28,913 nucleotides of DNA from Verrucomicrobia bacterium UBA3841. Its GTDB lineage: Bacteria > Verrucomicrobiota > Kiritimatiellia > RFP12 > UBA1067. Below are positions 1 to 6,896 of this stretch, in pieces. Made by a program: the position numbers and the translations under genes. Every line of letters begins with the position of its first letter. Position 1 is the first letter of the stretch. The notes beneath the pieces were generated by a model. It was given only the letters and a program-made list of their open reading frames with translations. It searched no databases and was not told where the DNA came from. The stretch spans positions 1 through 28,913 of the forward strand of contig DGHT01000005.1 in NCBI GenBank assembly GCA_002392765.1. Reading direction: 5' to 3'.

Positions 1-2
1 GC

Positions 3-875
3 GCGGATCTCGAAATCTCCGCGCGCGGAAGGTTTGCGCGCGGCGTGCGCTACGACGGCGACGGACGGCATCCACGCCACGTCGGCGGCGCGGCGGTCGA
101 GACCGGCACCGTTTCGGTGCCTCGTCTGTTCGCCGACGCCACGGTCTTCGCCGGGATGGAAGTCGGCGCGGCGTTTGGCGTTGAGTCTCCTCTTGGAGGG
201 CTTTCGGCCACGTTCTTCTCGATTTCGGCGGCGGCCGGCGTCCGAGGCGACGTCAGCGCGGAAATCGCCGGCGGAGCGCGATCGCTCGACGTGAAGGTCA
301 GGCCCGTCGTCGAAGCAGAATTCGTCCCCGTATCCGTAAACGTCTTCGACATCGTGGATCTGACGCCCGTGGAGAAGTCGTGGACGCTTTACGAGGGGCC
401 GGCGTGGGTTTATCGTTATGCCGACGCATCCGCGCCGGGCGACGTGCGCATTCAATCCCTGCCCGTCCTTGCAGCCCGCGGTCTTGAAGTCGCCAAGCCG
501 TCCGGCCTGAAACCTGCGCTTGCCTCGTCGTGGCTCGAATCCAATGGGCTTTCAGGACGCAATGCGACCGATGCCGACGCGGCGAGGATACTTGGACGGC
601 CATCGGGAAAGCTTGCGGCGGACGGCACTGCTCTCTATTTGTGGCACGACTTCGTCGCCGGAACGGATCCATCCGACGCGAACGACGCCTTCCGCGCGAA
701 AATCGAATTCGACGCGGCGGGGAATCCAGTCGTGTCGCCGGTGCCGGGTCCGCTGGCGGGGCGCATCTACACCGTCGAGGGCAAGGCGAAACTTGGCGAC
801 GAATGGCATCCCGCGACCGGCGGCGACCGTTTCTTCCGCATTAAAGTGGATGTCGCGGCAGACGAGGCGCGATGA
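3..875 (+). CDS. C-terminal part of a secreted or surface protein (5' end outside window)
   Basis: The frame is open from the left edge to a TGA at 873-875, so this is the last 290 codons of a longer gene; the GTG at 45 is internal. The first part is Gly/Ala/Val-rich beta-sandwich-like sequence. The last 110 residues contain WLESNGL, LWHDFVAGTDPSDAND, RIYTVEGKAKL and a terminal GGDRFFRIKVDV. From memory, this 'GTDP-D-ND-F-A-I ... YTVEGK-L ... FFRVKV' ending is typical of large secreted proteins of Kiritimatiellota and Lentisphaerota, where it resembles thrombospondin type 3-like C-terminal modules. The substrate or role cannot be read from this fragment. The gene is not part of the following operon, which is on the other strand. 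Confidence 0.75.
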   Translation, partial: ADLEISARGRFARGVRYDGDGRHPRHVGGAAVETGTVSVPRLFADATVFAGMEVGAAFGVESPLGGLSATFFSISAAAGVRGDVSAEIAGGARSLDVKVRPVVEAEFVPVSVNVFDIVDLTPVEKSWTLYEGPAWVYRYADASAPGDVRIQSLPVLAARGLEVAKPSGLKPALASSWLESNGLSGRNATDADAARILGRPSGKLAADGTALYLWHDFVAGTDPSDANDAFRAKIEFDAAGNPVVSPVPGPLAGRIYTVEGKAKLGDEWHPATGGDRFFRIKVDVAADEAR

Positions 876-884
876 TCGGCGCCT

Positions 885-902
885 GTCGGCGAAAAGGCCG
901 AC
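885..902 (+). terminator. GC-rich hairpin after the secreted-protein gene
   Basis: GTCGGC and GCCGAC form a 6-bp stem around the loop GAAAAG, starting 10 bases after the stop codon. There is no T-run, so it may be a weak terminator or 3' stabilising hairpin. The call rests on position and pairing only. Confidence 0.35.
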
Positions 903-1020
903 CTGGAACGCCGGCAAACCGCTTATGCAGAAGAGGTAAAACCCGATTCTGAACAAAACGTACCTCTCGCACAAAGCTGTTTTGGCATCTTTGATTTCAC
1001 CATTGATTTTGCGAACAGAA

Positions 1021-1119
1021 CAACCTTGGAATATTGCGTCTTGTGTTGATTTATAACCTTGGATTATTGAGAGTTGGTATATCTTATAACATTGGATTTT
1101 TGACAGTTGTCGCTGATGC
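1021..1119. repeat. three 33-bp imperfect tandem units
   Basis: The core YAACMTTGGAWTWTTG recurs at 1021, 1054 and 1087, exactly 33 bases apart. The third unit is more diverged and all three lose similarity in their second half. Three helical turns of spacing puts each core on the same face of the DNA, as expected for operators or iterons. The array lies between the secreted-protein gene and the end of the minus-strand operon. No recognisable plus-strand gene follows it, so its target is unknown. Confidence 0.6.
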
Positions 1120-1160
1120 GGTATATTGAATGTGGTAAGAAGTGCCCTATTTTACGCCCA

Positions 1161-1180
1161 TGCCAGACTCGATTCTGGCA
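1161..1180. other. perfect inverted repeat in the intergenic region
   Basis: TGCCAGA and TCTGGCA form a 7-bp stem around CTCGAT. It lies 70 bases beyond the stop of the minus-strand operon, where a terminator could sit, but no U-tract follows on either strand. The remainder of 876-1250 is AT-rich and shows no convincing gene. Confidence 0.35.
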
Positions 1181-1250
1181 AGCTTCACGAAAAGTTTATT
1201 ACAGACATGTTGTTGACAAACTTTGTGGACATGAATTCCCTTGTACTTGT

Positions 1251-1544
1251 TTATTGGTTCACCTCCCAATGGCCGAAACGTTTGCCGCCGACTTTCCTGA
1301 TTCGCTTGGCTGTCTTCAACGTTCCGATAGCATATTCAATGCCACGAACTGAAAGGCCAACTACGTTCGCGACTTGATTCAGCGTGGCCCATTGATTAGT
1401 TTTCAGAATGCTGAGCACATGATCGCACGCCCTATCCACACTCCAATCCACACTCTTATCCACAGTCTTAACCGACCCCCCAGCCAAACTTTGCGTTTGC
1501 TTTTCATTATCGGTTAAGATACGACTCAAAGAAACGACACACAT
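1251..1544 (-). CDS. small winged-helix DNA-binding protein, possibly a C-terminal relic
   Basis: The 97-codon frame has a polar N-terminal third containing 'VDKSVDWSVD'. From about residue 43 it has a compact helix-turn-helix: HVLSILKTNQWATLNQVANVVGL, then SVRGIEYAIGTL and KRIRKVGGKRFGHWEV, the latter looking like the wing. Similar tails occur at the C-termini of AAA_4/RecG-like and Fic-type regulators in gut bacteria, so this may be a detached tail of such a protein or a stand-alone regulator. Its start overlaps the 3' end of the ankyrin gene by 38 bases and no strong ribosome binding site marks it; a later start is possible. It is the last gene of the minus-strand operon and may regulate it. 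Confidence 0.6.
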   Translation of the reverse strand: MCVVSLSRILTDNEKQTQSLAGGSVKTVDKSVDWSVDRACDHVLSILKTNQWATLNQVANVVGLSVRGIEYAIGTLKTAKRIRKVGGKRFGHWEVNQ

Positions 1545-2247
1545 TCAATGGAAGTGGGTGTTCAATAAACCATTTACCGTCAGCCTGTTTGAACTTCCAT
1601 GTTGCACCATGTTCAAGCAGGTATTTAACCATATCAACATTTCCATCTCGTGCTACACATGAAAGAATTGTATCGCCAGAAGCGTCTTGCCAATTGACAT
1701 TAGCTCCATGTTCCACCAATAGCCGGATCATATCGTTATCATTTTTGTTCCATGCCTGAAGCAATGGTGTCCTTACCCACGTTTCGGCATCGTCGATTTG
1801 AAGCGAATTTATTTCATCTGGAGGTAGCGGAACTGTATGATAGCTTTCAGTCTTTGCATCGTAAAGAGACATTGTTTGAGTCTCAAGCATCCTACTCACT
1901 TCGGCGATTTGTCCGTTACGAATAGCATCAAACAATGGCCGATGACAATATGGATTGTTTGGACCGTCAGGCATGGTGAGTGGAGCCAACAATTCGACTG
2001 ATTCATTGCATCTATTACGTTTGGCAATAGATAGAGCCGTTTGATTGTCAAAACGCCCATGTAAATTCGGGTTCGCTCCCCGTGACAAGAGATAGCGTTC
2101 TACAGACACATGGTTGTTTCGAGCGGCACACATCAAAGCCGTCCAGCCTTCAACTGTACCACGCGAATTAATTCTTGCACCTTCTGCCAATGCTTTCGCG
2201 ACACCGTTAATGTCATTTGCACCGGCACTTGCGTATAGCATAAACAT
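1507..2247 (-). CDS. ankyrin-repeat protein (second of pair)
   Basis: 246 residues starting MFMLYASAGA. The start at 2247 is chosen because GGAGGG lies 7 bases upstream; the frame continues open to 2328, but that stretch overlaps the preceding gene. Ankyrin units are clear: EGWTALMCAARNNHVSVERYLLSRGANPN near residues 33-61, RTPLLQAWNKNDNDMIRLLVEHGANVN around 158-186, and SGDTILSCVARDGNVDMVKYLLEHGA to about 217. A central unit is degenerate. There is no signal peptide or membrane segment, so it is probably cytoplasmic and mediates protein contacts. It follows another ankyrin gene by 19 bases, which suggests a duplicated pair in one transcript. No enzymatic domain is visible. Confidence 0.85.
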   Translation of the reverse strand: MFMLYASAGANDINGVAKALAEGARINSRGTVEGWTALMCAARNNHVSVERYLLSRGANPNLHGRFDNQTALSIAKRNRCNESVELLAPLTMPDGPNNPYCHRPLFDAIRNGQIAEVSRMLETQTMSLYDAKTESYHTVPLPPDEINSLQIDDAETWVRTPLLQAWNKNDNDMIRLLVEHGANVNWQDASGDTILSCVARDGNVDMVKYLLEHGATWKFKQADGKWFIEHPLPLNVCRFFESYLNR

Positions 2248-2266
2248 TTTAATACCCTCCTTTTCA

Positions 2267-2815
2267 CTATTGCTCAGCCAAATTAACGCCAGACATCCTG
2301 GCATAGTCGAAGACCGTCCAACCGTCATTGTCCCGTAGTGTCGTTGACGCCCCTTTTTGCATCAACTTACTAGCGACATCAACAAAGCCCTTTGATACCG
2401 CGTACATCAATGCTGTTGCACCATTGTTCATCTGGCGGTCAATACTAGCACCTGCCGCAAGGAGCGCATCTACTACACGCATGTCTCCGCATCCCGCAGC
2501 TGTGATCAGGGGCGTCCTACCATTGCGCAATGCTCTCTCAACATCTGCTCCTTTGGCAATCAACCAGACCGCAAGATCTGTTTGATGGCTGAAAATACTT
2601 TTGGTTAGAGGCGTATCTCCATCGGGGTTCAATTCCACATTGATACTTATACCTTGCTTGATAAGTAGTTCAACGGCGGTAATATCACCCCTAACACAAG
2701 CTGAACGCATACCCACGCTTCCACCAGCTTGAGTGTATTCGGGCGAAAACAAGTGCGCTAAGCGCTCGAAGGCTTGTTGAAATGCTTGCATCTGTAAGTC
2801 CGTATCTCTTGACAT
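2267..2815 (-). CDS. ankyrin-repeat protein (first of pair)
   Basis: 182 residues, start ATG with GAGGA five bases upstream. After a short helical N-terminus (about 30 residues) the protein is built of ankyrin repeats: GMRSACVRGDITAVELLIKQGISIN, DTPLTKSIFSHQTDLAVWLIAKGADVE, RTPLITAAGCGDMRVVDALLAAGASID, ATALMYAVSKGFVDVASKLMQKGAS, and a last half unit ending NDGWTVFDYARMSGVNLAEQ. All signs point to a soluble scaffold or adaptor. The neighbours on either side are a TPR gene 17 bases upstream and another ankyrin gene 19 bases downstream, so the three are very probably co-translated parts of one machine. Codon use and GC are lower than in the hydrolase genes. Confidence 0.88.
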   Translation of the reverse strand: MSRDTDLQMQAFQQAFERLAHLFSPEYTQAGGSVGMRSACVRGDITAVELLIKQGISINVELNPDGDTPLTKSIFSHQTDLAVWLIAKGADVERALRNGRTPLITAAGCGDMRVVDALLAAGASIDRQMNNGATALMYAVSKGFVDVASKLMQKGASTTLRDNDGWTVFDYARMSGVNLAEQ

Positions 2816-2832
2816 GGTTATCCTCGCTTACG

Positions 2833-3513
2833 TCATACAGCACCTTCGAGTCCCATAAAATCCACTTGCCGATTATATCGTCGTTTTATCGAGGTCGGAT
2901 CGATGGACGTCATGGGCGACTCAATATTGGCGACGGCCAACCAAAAGCCAGACACATAGAATATCGGTGCGTATTGGGTGTCACGGGCATCCGCGCCACT
3001 CATGTGTCCAAGAAGTGCATTTTCGAAGTTTTTCAGGTACGCGCTTGGAATGACGTAATGCGAAAACGCTTGCGGGAACAACCGTACAAGACAATGTCCC
3101 AAATAAAAGTACAAGTCGGTCTCCGCCCATGCCAGCAATGCAACGGAGGAGGCACGTGGATTTGAGACACTGCGATCATATGTTGCCCCCTGAGGGATAA
3201 TTGTTTTCCCGAATCTGATTTCTGGGTCAAACTGCGGTGCGTCGAGGTTTTGTAACGCACCATGACAGAGCATGAGGAAATCTCGTCTCGGCAACTGCCT
3301 TGTGAAGAAAATTCCCAGATCAATTTTCATCAGCGTTGATCGGATGGCATCCTTATACCTTCCGCTCCCAATCTCAACCTTGGCCAATCCTTTGTATGCA
3401 TGGTCGCATTGAGGGATTGCGTCGATAACAGAGTGGTATAAAGATATTGCTTCGTCATATCGGCCAGCGCGCTTTAAGGTAATCGCCCGCTCCATGACAA
3501 CTTTCTCATCCAT
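2833..3513 (-). CDS. TPR-containing protein
   Basis: 226 residues, start ATG with GAGGG seven bases upstream. Residues 7-60 hold one clear and one partial TPR: ERAITLKRAGRYDEAISLYHSVIDAIPQ, then AYKGLAKVEIGSGRYKDAIRSTLMKI. The remaining 150 residues are not recognised. They include a hydrophobic stretch (SSVALLAWAETDLYFYLGHCLVRLF) that reads as packed helices rather than a membrane span. It sits 16 bases after the TerB-like gene and 17 before the first ankyrin gene. Together with the ankyrin proteins it suggests a complex assembled from repeat scaffolds. Confidence 0.8.
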   Translation of the reverse strand: MDEKVVMERAITLKRAGRYDEAISLYHSVIDAIPQCDHAYKGLAKVEIGSGRYKDAIRSTLMKIDLGIFFTRQLPRRDFLMLCHGALQNLDAPQFDPEIRFGKTIIPQGATYDRSVSNPRASSVALLAWAETDLYFYLGHCLVRLFPQAFSHYVIPSAYLKNFENALLGHMSGADARDTQYAPIFYVSGFWLAVANIESPMTSIDPTSIKRRYNRQVDFMGLEGAV

Positions 3514-3529
3514 GCCAGTTCCCTCAATA

Positions 3530-4012
3530 TTACGTGAAAACCTTGTACGCCGCGTAAGCAGACGCGCTTATGATGGCAAACAATGGCAACATGCACCCGC
3601 TACTTGTCGAAGGTGCTGGCTTGGGTTGACTGATATTCGCCTGCTCTTGTTTTACTTTCTCAAGTGCCTGCTCAATCGTCAACGATGGCAACCCACATCT
3701 GCGGCTATAATAGTTCAAGAGTTTTTGTTCCCTTTCGTCAATAACTCCATCGGCAATTACGACAGCCGCAAGCCATGCCGCTATGAAAGTCTTGTGTTCG
3801 CTTGGCATTGCAGCGACAATTGTGATTGCATCTTCTTCGTTTGCAGCCATCGCCATCAAAATCAATGGCTTTGCCTGTTCCAGTGGAACGTTGAAGTACT
3901 TGAAACCGTTTGCGATAACATCAATCTCTGATGTATCCATGTGGCCATCGGCATGCGCCATGCGCACCGCCAGATTGGCGATAGCCGACAGTTCTATTCC
4001 CAGTAGAGTCAT
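3530..4012 (-). CDS. TerB-like protein with C-terminal membrane anchor
   Basis: 160 residues; AAGGA nine bases before the ATG. Residues 8-122 match the TerB/DUF533-like helical fold. Two acidic loops are in the right places, AHADGHMDTSEIDVIANGF at about 19-37 and VIADGVIDEREQKLLNYY at about 84-101; in TerB such Asp/Glu positions bind metal. A Pro/Ser linker (about 133-142) leads to a hydrophobic segment, CMLPLFAIISASAYAAYKVF, that would anchor the C-terminus in the membrane. First gene of the five-gene minus operon. TerB-domain proteins are known from tellurite-resistance and stress or phage-response loci; applying that here is inference. No other ter genes are present. Confidence 0.8.
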   Translation of the reverse strand: MTLLGIELSAIANLAVRMAHADGHMDTSEIDVIANGFKYFNVPLEQAKPLILMAMAANEEDAITIVAAMPSEHKTFIAAWLAAVVIADGVIDEREQKLLNYYSRRCGLPSLTIEQALEKVKQEQANISQPKPAPSTSSGCMLPLFAIISASAYAAYKVFT

Positions 4013-4301
4013 TTTGTTGTTTCCTTGTGCCCTCTCGTTTGGTCACAGTCGGAGAATCGGGCCAGTCCTCGTTCCGTGTCGCTCCGCTGTGCGGCGGTCG
4101 GACACGAATCGAGGGCATAAGAAAGCCTCTCATCGTGTCTCAAACGAGGTCGTGAGATTTACCTTAACCGAAACACGAGAGAGGCGAAGCGCATTACACG
4201 CTACCTCTGCCAAGTGCCGTCGGTTATAGAATTTCTCACGTTCCGTTTGACGACTGCTTTGCAGCATTGCTTGAAATTGACTGTCACTCCACTTGGGCTA
4301 C

Positions 4302-4321
4302 GGCCGCGACAGAGCGCGGCC
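4302..4321. repeat. palindromic element, intergenic
   Basis: GGCCGCG pairs with CGCGGCC around ACAGAG. Read on the minus strand, the element begins with AAGGGC before the stem, like the GGTAGGGC-stem elements inside hsdM and hsdR, so it may be a diverged relative. Confidence 0.5.
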
Positions 4322-4342
4322 CTTCCGTTGCGTGTGACTCGT

Positions 4343-4362
4343 GGCGAGGCGTTAGCCTCGCC
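4343..4362. repeat. palindromic element, intergenic
   Basis: GGCGAGGC and GCCTCGCC form a perfect 8-bp stem with loop GTTA. No T-run follows, so it is more likely a dispersed palindrome than a terminator. Confidence 0.45.
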
Positions 4363-4456
4363 TATGACTGTTTCACTGTGTTATGGCTTGTTCCTTTCAT
4401 TTGCAGTTTCACGATTTGAGATTGGCTTTTGTTCTTTGCTGTTAGTACAGCACAAA

Positions 4457-4630
4457 TCATGCGGCATGAACGACTGTCCGATCCAGACGCGACTCGGGAT
4501 ATCCGGCGGCAATTCGCCCGATCCGATTCAACTCTTCTAGCAAATGCAGACGCTCGTCTATCGACAGAGGGAGGCAGAAAGCCTCTTCCTGTTCCTTGAG
4601 CGTTGTCACTTTCACAGTCGTCCTATCCAT
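4457..4630 (-). CDS. 57-residue partner of the nucleotidyltransferase
   Basis: ATG at 4630 overlaps the end of the nucleotidyltransferase gene (ATGGATAG contains both the start and the upstream TAG), so translation is probably coupled. The protein starts MDRTTVKVTTLKEQEEAF, then has an amphipathic helix (LSIDERLHLLEELNRIG) and ends ESRLDRTVVHAA. Small proteins with a 'LT/S-x-EERL-x-x-LEELNR' helix commonly sit beside single-domain nucleotidyltransferases and are thought to be the antitoxin or partner; this is recalled, not searched. Confidence 0.65.
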   Translation of the reverse strand: MDRTTVKVTTLKEQEEAFCLPLSIDERLHLLEELNRIGRIAAGYPESRLDRTVVHAA

Positions 4631-5096
4631 GTTCCCTCTCTTTCAGCTTTTCAAGCGCCATTGCATCGGCGATGTCCTTTGGACGTCCTGACGCCCGCTT
4701 GTTGACGATGAGATCGTCGAGCGACACGACCTTGATTTCAAGTCCGTCAACAGTCATCTTTACGGCACGACGAGCGGCGTCCGCATAGTCAAGTCCGTCA
4801 ACAGCGGAAATGATGTCTATGCGTTGCGGCGCGGTTCCAATCTGAAACACCATGCCCGGCCGATGAAAATCCGTCTCTGTCAACCCAATCAGCGGTGCGC
4901 CGAACGCCGTGATAGCCCGCATGACGGCCTTGGCGTTTTCTGGATTCGCCATAATCCAAAAGTCAATGTCAAACGTCGTCCGCGGCCATCCATGAAGAGC
5001 GACAGCATAACCGCCGACAAGCATAAAGTCAACTCCCTCGCGGAGCAGGCATTCCACCATGTCTCGGTAGTCCGGATTTAACAACCGATCATTCAT
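4623..5096 (-). CDS. AbiEii/DUF6036-like nucleotidyltransferase
   Basis: 157 residues from the ATG at 5096, chosen because AGGAGG lies nine bases upstream; an ATG at 5102 would leave only three bases. The nucleotidyltransferase signature is present: LVGGYAVALHG at about 26-36 (Gly28-Gly29) followed by RTTFDIDFWI, giving the metal-binding pair Asp43 and Asp45. DIISAVDGLDYADA later in the sequence may carry the third acidic residue. The C-terminal KVVSLDDLIVNKRASGRPKDIADAMAL is typical of the AbiEii/DUF6036 group, whose members act as toxins that nucleotidylate tRNA, or as uncharacterised transferases. It overlaps a small downstream gene, which supports a two-gene toxin-antitoxin-like module. 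A -10 at 5230-5235 probably drives it. Confidence 0.82.
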   Translation of the reverse strand: MNDRLLNPDYRDMVECLLREGVDFMLVGGYAVALHGWPRTTFDIDFWIMANPENAKAVMRAITAFGAPLIGLTETDFHRPGMVFQIGTAPQRIDIISAVDGLDYADAARRAVKMTVDGLEIKVVSLDDLIVNKRASGRPKDIADAMALEKLKEREHG

Positions 5097-5229
5097 CGGC
5101 ATTCTCCTCCTTGCGTGCGCACGAGCCGAAGACCCAAAGCTTTTCGGCCTTGTGCCTCCTCGCGATAGCATATATCTCGTCCCGCTTCGCGCGTATCTCG
5201 TCTAACATGCACATATTTGCAACGTCAAT

Positions 5230-5237
5230 ATTATACC
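5230..5237 (-). promoter_or_regulatory. -10 element for the nucleotidyltransferase pair
   Basis: On the minus strand this reads GGTATAAT, with TATGG extending it upstream. The best -35 (CCAACA, 5255-5260) is poor, so this looks like an extended -10 promoter. It would give a leader of about 125 bases before the ATG at 5096. The rest of 5097-5315 shows no gene. Confidence 0.5.
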
Positions 5238-5315
5238 ATATTTGCGCCTTAAAGTGTTGGCAAATCCTAAATTTTAATTCGCTGGTGGGAAGACAGAGTG
5301 AAAATGAAAGTCAGG

Positions 5316-5345
5316 TTGCGTATCTGCACGGGAATTTGGTATAAT
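5316..5345 (+). promoter_or_regulatory. promoter of the MFS transporter gene
   Basis: TTGCGT, 18 bases, then TATAAT, preceded by TTTGG next to the -10. Predicted start of transcription is near 5352, leaving a leader of about 70 bases. Confidence 0.65.
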
Positions 5346-5422
5346 GTCGGGCGATGGAGCAGATTATGACAAGAAGATAAACGGCGGCAAAGGCCCGTGA
5401 ATCGCAACCGAGGATGCAAGAG

Positions 5423-6721
5423 ATGAAGTTTGACAGATGTGCAAGAGCGCGAATCCGCCAGGTTGGCGCGATGCTTTTCGTGTACGCGATATTCTACGTG
5501 TGCCGGCTGGCTTTTTCCGCGTCGAAGAAAGGGATGATCGAGCAGGGCGCCTACACTCCGGCGGAGATCGGCTATGTCGGCTCGGCGATGCTTTTCGCAT
5601 ACGCGATAGGCAAGATCGTCAACGGATTCGTCGCCGATCGCGTGAACGTAAAGAAGTACATAATGCTCGGACTGTTTGTCTCGTCGCTCGCCAACCTGCT
5701 CGTCGGATTCCACATCCCCGCGCTCGTGCTGGCCGTGGTATGGTTTGTGAACGGCTTTGCGCAGTCGTCGGGCGCTCCGTGCTGCGTAGTGGCGCTTTCT
5801 CGCTGGTGGCCGAAGAACAAGCGCGGAACGTACTACGGGATATGGAGCTGCTCCAACAATCTCGGCGAGGTTCTCGCGTACGTGCTGTCGGCCGGAATCG
5901 TCGTATGGGTCGGAAAGGCGTTCGGCCCGTCGTGGGCGTGGAAGAGCTGCTTCTGGGGAGCGGCCGCGTTCGGGCTCGCAGGCATCACGGCCGCGTGGCT
6001 TTTCTTCGGGAACGCGCCGGAGGACGAGGGTCTGCCGCCCGTGCCTGCCGATCCTGTCGACGAGAAGGTCGATACGTCCGGCGGGCAGCGCATCGCCCTC
6101 GCGACTACAGCCGTGTGGATTATCGCGCTTGCCGGAGGGTTCTTCGCCGCGAGCCGGTATGCGGTCATCGACTGGGGCATGTTCTTCCTGCAGGTGAAGA
6201 AGGGCTACACCGAGGCGGGCGCCGCAACGGTCATATCGATCAACTCCGTGGTCGGGGCGGGTTCGTCGGCTCTTTCGGGAATCGTCTCGGACAGGTTCTT
6301 CAAGTCCAGCAGGCGCGAGCTCGCCATAATCGCCGGCGTGATGAACGTAACGGCGCTTTCGCTGTTCATGCTTGTCCCCGGCCGCCATCCGTGGCTCGAC
6401 GTCACGGCGATGGTCCTCTTCGGACTTGCCGTAGGCATTCTGCTGACGTTCCTCGGCGGACTGATGGCTGTTGACCTCGTGCCGAAATGCGCCGCGGGCG
6501 CCGCGCTGGGAATCGCGGGCATGGGCAACTATGTCGGCGCGGGAGCGCAGTCGATAATTTCGGGGTGTCTTGTCGAACGCGCGGAAGACGGAACGGCGAC
6601 TCTCCTCGGACACACCTTCGCGAACGGCTACACGCTCGACTGGCTCGCCGTGTTCTGGATCGGCGTCGCCGCGCTGTCCCTTGTGCTGACGTTCGCGGCA
6701 GGCTGCCGGACCAGGCGATGA
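5423..6721 (+). CDS. MFS transporter, OPA-type (GlpT/UhpC-like)
   Basis: 432 residues with about 12 hydrophobic segments, an inner-membrane carrier. The ATG at 5423 is preferred because GAGG lies nine bases upstream; the ATG at 5414 abuts the same GAGG. OPA-family features: FYVCRLAFSASKKGM in the first helix-loop region, KIVNGFVADRVNVKKYIMLG as the MFS loop 2-3 motif near residues 60-80, and NGFAQSSGAPCCVVALSRWWPKNKRGTYYGIWSCSNNLGEVL in helices 4-5. A charged loop (ProGluAsp-rich, about 195-215) separates the halves. OPA carriers exchange organophosphates for phosphate, but divergent members move other organic anions. Beside secreted glucuronidase and galactosidase genes, uptake of a released sugar or uronic acid is plausible, though the substrate cannot be assigned. 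It has its own promoter. Confidence 0.88.
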   Translation: MKFDRCARARIRQVGAMLFVYAIFYVCRLAFSASKKGMIEQGAYTPAEIGYVGSAMLFAYAIGKIVNGFVADRVNVKKYIMLGLFVSSLANLLVGFHIPALVLAVVWFVNGFAQSSGAPCCVVALSRWWPKNKRGTYYGIWSCSNNLGEVLAYVLSAGIVVWVGKAFGPSWAWKSCFWGAAAFGLAGITAAWLFFGNAPEDEGLPPVPADPVDEKVDTSGGQRIALATTAVWIIALAGGFFAASRYAVIDWGMFFLQVKKGYTEAGAATVISINSVVGAGSSALSGIVSDRFFKSSRRELAIIAGVMNVTALSLFMLVPGRHPWLDVTAMVLFGLAVGILLTFLGGLMAVDLVPKCAAGAALGIAGMGNYVGAGAQSIISGCLVERAEDGTATLLGHTFANGYTLDWLAVFWIGVAALSLVLTFAAGCRTRR

Positions 6722-6843
6722 CGCTGTGCGTTCTTTGCTGCTGAAAATCACCCTCTAGCGCGCAAACGCTGAATTGTATCCAGCGGTCAACGCATCAGGT
6801 TTACAGGTTTGTCTTCTTAACCCGCGTTTTACCCATGTGGGTA

Positions 6844-6872
6844 TTGCAGCTGGCGGGACGGTTTGCTATAAT
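6844..6872 (+). promoter_or_regulatory. promoter of the GH35 / GH115-GH35 operon
   Basis: TTGCAG, 17 bases, TATAAT. The predicted transcript starts near 6879, and AAAGGGG then precedes the ATG at 6897. The position fixes the GH35 start: the frame is open back to 6774, but that stretch contains this promoter. Confidence 0.8.
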
Positions 6873-6896
6873 GATACCAGCCAGAAAGGGGCCATT

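Larger units (their letters stand above)
4013..4456. other. intergenic region upstream of the TerB operon
   Basis: No convincing gene on either strand. It must hold the promoter of the minus-strand operon; a possible -10 (TATAAC, minus strand) is at 4220-4225, but no good -35 accompanies it. Two GC-rich hairpins (listed separately) and an imperfect inverted repeat CGTGTC...GACACG at about 4075-4106 suggest accumulated palindromic elements. Confidence 0.4.

Noticed and set aside
1021..1119. CRISPR array from the 33-bp periodicity
   Set aside because: Only three imperfect units, similarity restricted to about 16-20 bases, and no separate unique spacers or cas genes.
1107..1377. Two plus-strand frames of about 80 codons
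   Set aside because: They overlap the winged-helix gene on the other strand and show no motif or ribosome site.
5267..6751. 494-codon open frame on the minus strand opposite the MFS transporter
   Set aside because: It mirrors the GC-rich codon pattern of the transporter, is Arg/His/Asp-rich and matches no family, while the plus-strand frame has clear membrane helices and motifs.
6774..6896. Longer N-terminus for the GH35 gene
   Set aside because: This stretch contains a TTGCAG-N17-TATAAT promoter, and a good signal peptide with a ribosome site starts at 6897.
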